In this document: positions 1 through 5,413 of the stretch, piece by piece | Numbering within the stretch: the stretch's first letter is position 1 | Layout: each line of letters opens with the position of its first letter | DNA from: Limnohabitans sp. | GTDB lineage: Bacteria; Pseudomonadota; Gammaproteobacteria; Burkholderiales; Burkholderiaceae_C | Assembly: GCA_030729445.1 (NCBI GenBank) | Contig: JANQXJ010000063.1 | Span: 1 to 6,909 of the forward strand | Length of the DNA stretch: 6,909 bases | Direction of reading: 5' to 3' | Notes under the pieces: model-generated | Told to the model about the DNA's origin: nothing | What the model saw: only the letters and a program-made list of their open reading frames with translations | The model's database searches: none | Program-made: the position numbers and the translations under genes

Positions 1-1
1 T

Positions 2-226
2 CGTCAGCTGATCGGTTTTGAAACCATTGACAGCGACGAGATTGATGCGAACGGAGACCGTTTGTTTTTCGACGAAAAATGCTTCATCCGCCAGACCCCG
101 GGAGTGGGCCGATTTCAGCTCGACAGCCTGGCCCCGGTGGCGGGGGTGGGTGTGGTGGTGGGGGCTGGGGAGTCTTCCCCACAAGTCACGCTGCAGGTCT
201 TGCAAGAGCGGGTCAAGTTTTTGTAA
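2..226 (+). CDS. C-terminal end of an unrecognised protein (5' end outside the window)
   Basis: The frame is open from the left edge to TAA at 224-226, giving 74 codons. It has the GC-rich third positions typical of the neighbouring genes, so it is probably the end of a real gene. The visible part is soluble-looking: an acidic stretch (ETIDSDEIDANGDRLFFDE), then FIRQTPGVGRFQLDSL, a Gly/Val-rich run (GVGVVVGAGE) and a tail ending VLQERVKFL. I see no transmembrane segment, metal-binding cluster or catalytic motif that I can name, and I do not recognise the family. It is convergent with the iron-binding protein gene, whose stop codon lies only 24 nt away, so it is not cotranscribed with that gene. 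The coding call is fairly sure; function is unknown. Confidence 0.65.
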   Translation, partial: RQLIGFETIDSDEIDANGDRLFFDEKCFIRQTPGVGRFQLDSLAPVAGVGVVVGAGESSPQVTLQVLQERVKFL

Positions 227-240
227 CTCGAACCATTTGT

Positions 241-269
241 CCGCTTGGGCTTACTTGAAGCCCACGCGG
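241..269. terminator. Hairpin between the two convergent gene ends (possible bidirectional terminator)
   Basis: Arms 241-252 (CCGCTTGGGCTT) and 258-269 (AAGCCCACGCGG) pair at 11 of 12 positions around a 5-nt loop. The hairpin contains the fbpA stop codon (251-253) and lies 15 nt after the stop of the upstream + strand gene. There is no T-run on either side, so it is not a classic intrinsic terminator. It could slow polymerase or protect the 3' ends of both converging transcripts. The structure is seen; the role is inferred. Confidence 0.35.
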
Positions 270-1294
270 TCCAGCATCTGCTGCACCTTGATCTGGTTCA
301 TGCCCACGGCGCTGATCGGGAGCAATTCGCTCTTGAAGCTGCCGCCGGTCATGGCCTTGAGGGCCGGATTGTCAAAGCTCACGCCTTTGGCTGCGGGCCA
401 TTCGTTGTTGCCATTGGCAAAGTGGTTTTGCGCAGCCGGGCTGGCCAGGTATTCCAGGAACTTGACCGCGTTGTCCGTGTTTTTGGCATGCCGAGCCACC
501 GCGCCACCGGCCACGTTCATGTGGGTGCCCCAGCTGCTTTGGTTGGGGAAGACCACGCCCACTTTTTCGGCAACGGCGCGGTCTTCGGCTTTGGACGAGC
601 GCATCAGACGCGCCAGGTAATAGCTGTTGGTGACGGCCACGCCGCATTCGCCCGAGGCCACCCCTTTGATCTGGTCGGTGTCGCCGCCTTTGGGGCTGCG
701 GGCCATGTTGCCCACGAGCGCTTTGAGCCAAACTTCGGTTTTTTGTGGGCCCAGGTGCTCGGTCATGGCGCCAAACAGACTCAGGTTATAGGGGTGGGAG
801 CCGCTGCGGATGCACAGTCGGCCTTTGAACTTGGCATCGGCCAGCTTCTCGTAGCTGTCCACATCGGTTTTGTTGAACTTGAGCTTGTCGTACACGATCA
901 CACGCGCCCGTGTGGACAGGCCAAACCAAGCTGTGCCGCCGTTGTCGGCCGGTTTGGATCGCTAGTTGGCGGGAATGGCTTCTTCTAGCTTGGCGGACTT
1001 GATGGGCAAGAACAGGCCATCGACCTCGGCGCGCCAAAGGCGGGCGGCGTCCACCAGCAAAATCACGTCGGCGGGCGAGGCCGCACCTTCGGCCTTGAGG
1101 CGGGCGAGAATACCGGCATCATCGGCATCGACCCTGTTGATCTTGATGCCGGTGGCTTTGGTGAAGTCGCTGTACATGACTTCATCGGTCGGGTAGTGGC
1201 GGGCCGAGTAGATGTTCAGCACTTTGTCTTGTGCAAAGGTCGAAGTCGTGCTCAGTAGGCAGGTGATGCTCAGCAAAATTTTGTTCAGTGTCAT
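251..1294 (-). pseudogene. fbpA: Fe(3+) ABC transporter periplasmic binding protein (FbpA/FutA type), interrupted by an in-frame amber codon
   Basis: Reading through one TAG at 962-964 gives 347 residues, the usual length of this family. Residues 1-21 form a Sec signal peptide, with predicted cleavage after TFA. The mature start, LNIYSARHYPTDE, and the stretch RVDADDAGILARLKAEG are typical of ferric-iron binding proteins. The tandem tyrosines expected to hold Fe(3+) are present as Y225-Y226 in VTNSYYLARL. The two open pieces (1294 to 962, and the frame resuming after the stop to 251) are in exactly the same frame, so this is a nonsense change and not a frameshift. No other damage is visible. 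A restart at GTG 899-901 would lack the signal peptide and about 130 residues, so it should not work in the periplasm. No permease or ATPase gene follows; the next gene is convergent. A Fur box lies upstream. The start is ATG 1292-1294, with only a weak Shine-Dalgarno sequence. Confidence 0.85.
962..964 (-). other. In-frame amber (TAG) codon within fbpA
   Basis: This is codon 111 of the 347-codon frame, directly after the residues EEAIPAN and before RSKPADNGGTAWFGLSTRAR, both typical of the family. The position is one base away from Leu (TTG), Tyr (TAC/TAT) and Gln (CAG) codons. From memory of relatives, Leu or Tyr is usual just before the Arg here. Possible explanations are a recent loss-of-function mutation, a sequencing error or amber suppression. 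Confidence 0.85.
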
Positions 1295-1326
1295 GGTTCA
1301 GGGCAGATGAAATAAAGTCTGGCGCA

Positions 1327-1355
1327 AGTTTAATTCAAATGCGAATCATTATCAA
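1327..1355 (-). promoter_or_regulatory. Predicted sigma-70 promoter for fbpA
   Basis: On the minus strand TTGATA (1350-1355, 5 of 6 to consensus) is followed after exactly 17 nt by TAAACT (1327-1332, 4 of 6). The start site would fall near 1320, leaving a leader of about 25 nt before the ATG at 1294. The -35 hexamer lies inside the Fur box, which fits repression by Fur under iron sufficiency. Predicted by eye only. Confidence 0.5.
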
Positions 1356-1356
1356 T
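1338..1356. promoter_or_regulatory. Fur box in the fbpA/patatin divergent region
   Basis: The 19-bp site AATGCGAATCATTATCAAT matches the classical Fur pattern built from (G/A)ATAAT hexamers at about 16 of 19 positions when set against AATGATAATCATTATCATT. It overlaps the predicted -35 of fbpA, as expected for an iron-repressed importer gene. It ends only 16 nt before the patatin gene's ATG on the other strand, so Fur could also affect that gene. Confidence 0.7.
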
Positions 1357-1372
1357 AAGATTTGGGAAAAGC

Positions 1373-2341
1373 ATGCAAAAAGTTCAGGGAATGGATTCGG
1401 GAACCGGTCGGCCAATTGGGCGGGCACGGTGGCTTGACGGGCTAAAACGGACAGGAATTTGTTGGGTTTGGTTGCTGACAGCGAGCGTGTTAACAGCCTG
1501 CGGCAGCCTGCAGCCCACCCAAGAAACCAGCTCGCCACCCACGGCAGAGCGGCGCGAGGTGCGTTTGGGGCTGGCGCTGGGTGGGGGGGCGGCGCGAGGT
1601 TTTGCCCATGTGGGCGTGATCCAAGTGTTGGAGGAGGCTGGCATCCGCCCCAGCCATGTGGCGGGCACCTCGGCGGGCAGTTTGGTGGCGGCCTTGTACG
1701 CCAGTGGCAAAACACCCGCTGAATTGCTGCGGGTGGCCGAGTCCATGCAAGAGGCCGAGATCACCGACTGGATGCTGCCGATTTTGAACCGGGGTGCTTT
1801 GCGAGGCGAAGCCCTGGCCAAGTACGTCAACACCCAAGTGGGCGGCAAAACCCTGGAGCAAATGCAAATTCCCTTGGGGATTGTGGCCACCGATTTGGGT
1901 AACGGCCAGCCCATCACTTTCCGACGCGGCAACACCGGGACAGCCGTGCGAGCCTCGAGTGCCGTGCCAGCTGTGTTCCAGCCGGTGCGCCTGGGCGACC
2001 GTGAGTACGTGGACGGTGGGCTGGTTTCCCCAGTGCCGGTACGCCAGACCCGCGAGATGGGTGCGAACTTTGTGGTGGCGGTTGACATTTCGAGCGATCC
2101 AGAGGGCAACCCGTATGGCGACACCTTTCAGATCCTGATGCAAACCTTTGCCATCATGGGTAAAAGCATCAACACCTTGGCACTCAAAGAGGCGGATGTG
2201 GTGATCCGGCCTGCCTTGACGGGTGTCAAAAGCGCTGATTTCAGTGCCCGTTTGCGGGCAATTGAAGCGGGTCGTGTGGCGATGCGGGCGGCTTTGCCCG
2301 CCTTAAAGGCACGCATGGCCCAGTTTGAAGAGGGGCGATGA
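1373..2341 (+). CDS. Patatin-like phospholipase family lipoprotein
   Basis: The 322-residue product has a type II (lipoprotein) signal: basic residues R17-R26, a hydrophobic core, and lipobox LTAC with the lipidated Cys at residue 43. A short linker leads into a patatin domain of the RssA/NTE type. All hallmarks are present: oxyanion-hole loop GGGAARG (70-76), nucleophile elbow GTSAG with Ser100, the ASSAVP block (194-199) and the catalytic Asp in DGG (Asp214), which form the Ser-Asp dyad. Such enzymes hydrolyse acyl esters of phospholipids; the lipid anchor predicts a periplasm-facing membrane location. The residue after the Cys is Gly, so the +2 Asp inner-membrane retention signal is absent and outer-membrane sorting is plausible. 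The start ATG at 1373 has a weak GGGAAAA upstream; a second ATG at 1391 would shorten the n-region but keep the signal. Divergent from fbpA across a Fur box. The substrate is unknown. Confidence 0.9.
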   Translation: MQKVQGMDSGTGRPIGRARWLDGLKRTGICWVWLLTASVLTACGSLQPTQETSSPPTAERREVRLGLALGGGAARGFAHVGVIQVLEEAGIRPSHVAGTSAGSLVAALYASGKTPAELLRVAESMQEAEITDWMLPILNRGALRGEALAKYVNTQVGGKTLEQMQIPLGIVATDLGNGQPITFRRGNTGTAVRASSAVPAVFQPVRLGDREYVDGGLVSPVPVRQTREMGANFVVAVDISSDPEGNPYGDTFQILMQTFAIMGKSINTLALKEADVVIRPALTGVKSADFSARLRAIEAGRVAMRAALPALKARMAQFEEGR

Positions 2342-2407
2342 CTCAGCGCCGGTCATGGCGGTGGACCTGTGGGTGGATTGGTGCACCACGCGTTTCACGA
2401 TGACCAT

Positions 2408-2437
2408 AAAAAAAGGGCCGATCTTGCGATCAGCCCT
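2408..2437 (-). terminator. Rho-independent terminator of the phasin transcript
   Basis: Read on the minus strand, AGGGCTGATC (2428-2437) pairs with GATCGGCCCT (2414-2423), ten pairs including one U-G wobble, around a GCAA (GNRA-type) tetraloop. A run of seven T (2408-2414, the first shared with the stem) follows. There is no T-run in the + direction, so it serves the phasin gene and not the patatin gene. It lies about 100 nt past the phasin stop. Confidence 0.85.
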
Positions 2438-2442
2438 CGAAG

Positions 2443-2478
2443 GGATCTCTGTTTCCCAGATGAAATTCAAAGAGATCC
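2443..2478 (-). repeat. Inverted repeat in the phasin 3' UTR (second stem-loop)
   Basis: GGATCTCT at 2443-2450 and AGAGATCC at 2471-2478 form a perfect 8-bp inverted repeat with a 20-nt spacer. It lies between the phasin stop codon and the terminator, so it would form a stem-loop in the phasin mRNA tail. No T-run follows it. Confidence 0.5.
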
Positions 2479-2497
2479 GAGGAGACAACTTGCAAAA

Positions 2498-2530
2498 CGG
2501 CAGGACGGCACTTGCAAAGTCGGCCTGCCG
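2498..2530 (-). repeat. Inverted repeat just after the phasin stop (first stem-loop)
   Basis: CGGCAGG at 2498-2504 pairs with CCTGCCG at 2524-2530. A nested ACTT/AAGT stem (2510-2513 with 2517-2520) can form inside. On the minus strand the outer stem is followed by TTTT and then GCAAG, so it may be a weak first terminator or an mRNA-stabilising hairpin. The 9-mer ACTTGCAAA also occurs twice as a direct repeat (2488-2496 and 2510-2518). Confidence 0.45.
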
Positions 2531-2536
2531 AGAAAA

Positions 2537-3070
2537 TCACTTCTTTTTGCCAGCCTTGGGGGCAGCGGTTTGGGTCACAGCAGCCAAGTTGGTCTCGGCC
2601 ATGTCGGTGGCTTGTTTGACGGCTTTTTGAACCGACTCGAAAGCGGTGTTGGCAGCGGTCATGGCACCCTTCATCATGGCCACGGCTTGCTCGGAACCTG
2701 CAGGGGCGTTTTGTGCGGCGCTGTCGACCAAGCTGGCGAATTGCTTTTGTGCAGCCGCGGTTTGGGCTTCGAAAGCTTTGGTGAATTCGCTGCCAGTGCC
2801 GGAAGCGATGTCATACAGGTGGCGGCTGTAAGCCGCGGTTTTTTCAGCCAAAGGCTGGAACAGGTTGGCTTGCATGGCCAGCAGTTCTTGCGCGTCTTTG
2901 ACGCTCATGGCGGCTTGCGTGTTGTTGGCGGACTCGTCCAGGGCGGCCTTGGCCACGCTCAGGTTCAGTTCGACCATTTTTTCCACGCCTTCGAAGGCTT
3001 TGGCGGTCAGGCCAAACAGGGTTTCAACGTTGGCTTTTTGCGAGGCAACAATTTGTTCGGGTGTCATCAT
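2537..3070 (-). CDS. phaP: Phasin family protein (PHB granule-associated)
   Basis: The 177-residue, Ala-rich, mostly helical protein is of the Phasin_2/PhaP type common in Burkholderiales. The start MMTPEQIVASQKANVETLFGLTAKAFEGVEKMVELNLSVAKAAL gives the amphipathic helix and the FEGVEKMVELNL block that define the family. Helical segments continue through the middle to a low-complexity tail ending in KAGKKK. Phasins coat polyhydroxybutyrate granules in the cytoplasm and control granule number and size. I chose ATG 3068-3070 because GGAG (3077-3080) lies 6 nt upstream; the next codon is also ATG. The frame extends ten codons further upstream, but that part has no suitable ribosome site. A TGCA palindrome upstream suggests PhaR control, and an intrinsic terminator follows at 2408-2437. 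It is a single-gene transcript. The identification is firm; the symbol is generic because these genomes usually carry several phasins. Confidence 0.9.
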   Translation of the reverse strand: MMTPEQIVASQKANVETLFGLTAKAFEGVEKMVELNLSVAKAALDESANNTQAAMSVKDAQELLAMQANLFQPLAEKTAAYSRHLYDIASGTGSEFTKAFEAQTAAAQKQFASLVDSAAQNAPAGSEQAVAMMKGAMTAANTAFESVQKAVKQATDMAETNLAAVTQTAAPKAGKKK

Positions 3071-3137
3071 GAGGGGCTCCAGATAAAGGTGTGATTTCAA
3101 GAAGACTGCGCCGTAACTGGCCTGGGCCGTACAACTT

Positions 3138-3152
3138 TGTTGCAGTGCAGCA
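3138..3152. promoter_or_regulatory. Candidate PhaR operator upstream of the phasin gene
   Basis: TGTTGCA-G-TGCAGCA is a palindrome with 6 of 7 arm positions paired. It lies 68 nt upstream of the phasin start. PhaR, the PHB-responsive repressor of phasin genes, is known to prefer TGCA/CTGC-rich palindromes. The assignment rests on motif resemblance and position. The divergent deacetylase gene is 105 nt away on the other side and could be affected too. Confidence 0.45.
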
Positions 3153-3204
3153 TGGGTTGAATTTTAGGGTTTACACCGAGTATTGCAAGGGGATGGACCT
3201 GTTC

Positions 3205-3235
3205 TTGGCTCAGTTTAGAGAGGGTTTTCTAGAAT
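3205..3235 (+). promoter_or_regulatory. Possible promoter for the deacetylase operon
   Basis: TTGGCT (3205-3210, 4 of 6) and TAGAAT (3230-3235, 5 of 6) are separated by 19 nt, longer than ideal. Transcription would start near 3242, giving a leader of only about 15 nt. This is the best pair I could see by eye before the ATG at 3257. It is weak evidence. Confidence 0.3.
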
Positions 3236-3256
3236 CGCTTTGCTCCGTATCAAACC

Positions 3257-4186
3257 ATGCACGCTTATTACGCCGACCACTTTGTCCTGCCCCTGCCCGA
3301 AGGCCACCGCTTTCCGATGCGCAAGTACAGCCGCTTGCGTGACCGATTGACGCAAGAGCTGCCTGGGGTGCTGATGCGCGAGGCGCCTGCCGCGAGTGAT
3401 GGCGAGCTGGCGCTGGTGCACACGCCCACCTACATCCAAGGCGTGGCCACGGGAACTCTGGAGGCCGCTTTGCAGCGAGAGATTGGTTTTCCTTGGAGCA
3501 CGGCCATGGCCGAGCGGGCGCGTCGATCCGTCGGGGCCACTGTGGCCGCTGCACGCGATGCGCTGGCGCAGGGCGTGGCGGGCAACCTGGCAGGCGGCAC
3601 GCACCACGCCTATGCCGACAAGGGAGGCGGATTTTGTGTGTTCAATGACATCGCGGTCACCGCCCGGCTGATGCAGGCCGAGGCTTGGCGGCACCACCGT
3701 CAACAGATGAAGGTGGCGGTGATCGATCTGGACGTTCACCAGGGCAACGGCACGGCGCACATTTTTGCGAGTGACCCGAGCGTGTTCACCCTGTCTTTGC
3801 ATGGTGAGAAGAACTTCCCGTTCCGCAAGGAGCCGAGCGATCTGGACGTGGGTCTGCCCGACGGTTGCACCGATGAGCCTTATTTAGAGGCCCTGTACCA
3901 AGCGCTGCAGACCCTGCAGGACCGTTTTGATCCGCAGTTGGTCATTTACCTGGCCGGGGCCGACCCGCATGAGGGAGATAGGCTCGGGCGGCTCAAATTG
4001 ACGGCGGACGGCATGCAGGCTCGCGACCGGGTGGTGATGGACTGGGCTTGGCAGCGCAGGCTACCGGTCGTGCTGTGTATGGGCGGGGGCTACGGCCACG
4101 ACATCGAGACCACCGTGCAGGTGCAAATGCAGACCTGGGACGTGGCTTTGGGCTATTGGCAACGCTGGCACAATCTCGGGCGATGA
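3257..4186 (+). CDS. Histone deacetylase family zinc hydrolase (class IV-like)
   Basis: The 309-residue protein has the arginase/deacetylase fold and resembles the bacterial class IV-like group that begins with LPLPEGHRFPMRKY (residues 11-24). Catalytic features are complete: His-His dyad H116-H117 in GGTHHA, the GGGFCVFND loop (123-131), zinc ligands D159 and H161 in DLDVHQGNGT, third zinc ligand D236 in AGADPHEGDRLG, and catalytic Tyr279 in GGGYG. Such enzymes remove acetyl or other acyl groups from amines; bacterial members act on acetylpolyamines, other small acetylated amides or acetyl-lysine in proteins (AcuC type). No signal peptide is present, so it is cytoplasmic. The start has no clear Shine-Dalgarno sequence. 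Its TGA overlaps the ATG of the thioesterase (ATGA at 4183-4186), which points to cotranslation. The family is certain; the substrate is unknown. Confidence 0.92.
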   Translation: MHAYYADHFVLPLPEGHRFPMRKYSRLRDRLTQELPGVLMREAPAASDGELALVHTPTYIQGVATGTLEAALQREIGFPWSTAMAERARRSVGATVAAARDALAQGVAGNLAGGTHHAYADKGGGFCVFNDIAVTARLMQAEAWRHHRQQMKVAVIDLDVHQGNGTAHIFASDPSVFTLSLHGEKNFPFRKEPSDLDVGLPDGCTDEPYLEALYQALQTLQDRFDPQLVIYLAGADPHEGDRLGRLKLTADGMQARDRVVMDWAWQRRLPVVLCMGGGYGHDIETTVQVQMQTWDVALGYWQRWHNLGR

Positions 4187-4635
4187 ACACGCCTGTTTCA
4201 CCCACCACCAAACCCCAAGCCGACGCCCGCAGCAGCTACAAGGCGTTTCGCCCCATCAGCACGCGCTGGATGGACAACGACGTGTATGGTCATGTGAACA
4301 ACGTGGTCTATTACAGCTGGTTCGACACCGCTGTGAACGCCACCCTGATCGAGCAGGGCGTGCTCGACATCCATGCGGGCAGCACGATTGGTTTGGTGGT
4401 GGAAACCCAGTGTTTTTACTTCGCGCCGTTGGCTTTTCCTCAAACCATTGACGCGGGCATCCGTGTGGCCAAGCTGGGTACGTCCAGCGTGCGCTATGAG
4501 GTGGGCCTGTTCGCCCAAGGCGAAGACCTCACCGCCGCCCGGGGCCACTTTGTGCATGTGTATGTGGACCGCGAGACCCGCCGTCCTGTGCCTTTGCCCA
4601 CCGAACTCAAAGCATTTTTGGAGACATTGACATGA
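4183..4635 (+). CDS. Hotdog-fold acyl-CoA thioesterase (4HBT family)
   Basis: The 150-residue length is normal for a single hotdog domain. The signature WMDNDVYGHVNNVVYYSWFDTAVN (residues 29-52) contains the catalytic Asp33 followed by the GHVNN turn. This places it in the 4-hydroxybenzoyl-CoA thioesterase/YbgC-like group, which hydrolyses acyl-CoA or aroyl-CoA to the free acid and CoA in the cytoplasm. I chose ATG 4183 because it overlaps the deacetylase stop in an ATGA junction. The frame is open further upstream (ATG 4048), but that part lies inside the deacetylase gene and does not resemble the family. The gene ends in a second ATGA overlap with the nitroreductase gene, so all three are probably cotranslated. 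The substrate cannot be predicted. Confidence 0.9.
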   Translation: MNTPVSPTTKPQADARSSYKAFRPISTRWMDNDVYGHVNNVVYYSWFDTAVNATLIEQGVLDIHAGSTIGLVVETQCFYFAPLAFPQTIDAGIRVAKLGTSSVRYEVGLFAQGEDLTAARGHFVHVYVDRETRRPVPLPTELKAFLETLT

Positions 4636-5369
4636 GCATTTTGGACATCGGACCCCAGGTCAGCACCCGCGTGAACGATCCGGCCAGCGTGGACGCGGCC
4701 ATCCTGAGCCGCTTTTCGGCCCGTGCCTATTTGCCCCAAGCGGTGGAGCGCAGCGTTTTGCAAGAGGTGCTGAGCGTTGCCGCCCGCTCGCCCAGTGGCA
4801 CCAACACCCAACCCTGGAAGGTCTATGTGCTGCAGGGCGCCAAGCGAGACGAGCTGGTGGCCAAGACCTGTGCGGCGCATGACGCCATCAGCGCCAACCC
4901 CGCATTGGCTTCTGAATACGCCGAGGCCTACGACTATTACCCCGAAAAATGGGTCAGTCCCTACATCGACCGCCGCCGCGAGTGCGGTTTTGGTTTGTAT
5001 GGCGTGCTGGGGATTGGCAAGGGCGACAAGGCCCAGATGCACGCGCAGCACCAGAAAAACTTCCGCTTTTTCGATGCGCCCGTGGGCCTGATGTTCACCA
5101 TCGACAAAGTCATGGGCCGTGGCAGTTTGCTCGATTACGGCATGTTCTTGCAAAGCATCATGGTGGCTGCCCGCTCGCGTGGCCTGCACACCTGCCCGCA
5201 AGCGGCGTGGAACGGTTTTTCCAAAATCATCTTGCCGCTGGTCGGTGCGGGTGACAACGAAATGGTGGTTTGCGGTATGTCGCTGGGCTATGCCGACGAG
5301 TCGGCGCTGGTCAATACCTTCGAGACCACCCGCGTGCCGGCCCAAGACTTCACCCACTGGGTGGACTGA
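4632..5369 (+). CDS. Nitroreductase family FMN-dependent oxidoreductase
   Basis: The 245-residue protein has the FMN-binding start SRFSARAY (26-33), the RSPSGTNTQPWKVYVL block (52-67) and the family ending CGMSLGYAD near the C-terminus. The long middle part includes YYPEKWVSPYIDRRRE and LLDYGMFLQSIMVAARSRGL, as in the larger nitroreductases related to nitrobenzoate reductases. These homodimeric flavoproteins use NAD(P)H to reduce nitroaromatics, quinones, enones or similar electron-poor compounds in the cytoplasm. The start ATG 4632 overlaps the thioesterase stop (ATGA at 4632-4635). Its stop at 5367-5369 is followed after 41 nt by the ABC permease start, on the same strand. The context of an importer and a thioesterase hints at use on an imported aromatic or acyl compound, but that is inference. 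Confidence 0.9.
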   Translation: MSILDIGPQVSTRVNDPASVDAAILSRFSARAYLPQAVERSVLQEVLSVAARSPSGTNTQPWKVYVLQGAKRDELVAKTCAAHDAISANPALASEYAEAYDYYPEKWVSPYIDRRRECGFGLYGVLGIGKGDKAQMHAQHQKNFRFFDAPVGLMFTIDKVMGRGSLLDYGMFLQSIMVAARSRGLHTCPQAAWNGFSKIILPLVGAGDNEMVVCGMSLGYADESALVNTFETTRVPAQDFTHWVD

Positions 5370-5399
5370 CTTTTTATCTCAACGCGCTTTTTCAAAGAC

Positions 5400-5413
5400 A
5401 AGGGCCTGGTTTG
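5400..5413 (+). promoter_or_regulatory. Ribosome binding site and TTG start of livHM
   Basis: AAGGG at 5400-5404, then 6 nt, then TTG at 5411-5413. This gives the N-terminus MGFEALALQLLNGL, which aligns with where LivH proteins normally begin. The first in-frame ATG (5477) would cut into the first membrane helix. The non-ATG start may keep expression low. Confidence 0.6.

Noticed and set aside
245..988. A 247-codon + strand open frame.
   Set aside because: It is the mirror of the fbpA minus-strand frame, with His/Gly/Val-rich composition. The minus strand carries clear family motifs.
1384..2143. Two minus-strand open frames of over 200 codons across the patatin gene.
   Set aside because: The + strand carries the Ser-Asp dyad and lipobox. 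The antisense products have shadow-like composition.
2379..2388. Perfect 10-bp palindrome TGGTGCACCA after the patatin gene.
   Set aside because: No T-run, no loop and no promoter context. A palindrome of this length is expected by chance at this GC content.
2338..2403. A 21-residue frame starting in an ATGA overlap with the patatin stop (MTQRRSWRWTCGWIGAPRVSR).
   Set aside because: The overlap looks like translational coupling, but the peptide is short, Arg/Trp-rich and resembles no family I know. It could be the remnant of a lost downstream gene, but the evidence is too thin.
2481..2493. GGAGACAAC followed by TTG on the + strand, resembling a ribosome site and start.
   Set aside because: The frame that follows runs antisense into the phasin gene and gives no plausible protein.
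2369..3094. A 241-codon + strand open frame across the phasin gene.
   Set aside because: Antisense to a clear phasin. Gly/Leu-rich translation without recognisable domains.
3215..3802. A 195-codon minus-strand open frame across the deacetylase start.
   Set aside because: Opposite strand of a gene with full catalytic motifs. No motif of its own.
4494..5357. A 287-codon minus-strand open frame.
   Set aside because: Antisense to the thioesterase and nitroreductase genes, whose motifs are complete. Its translation shows no known domain.
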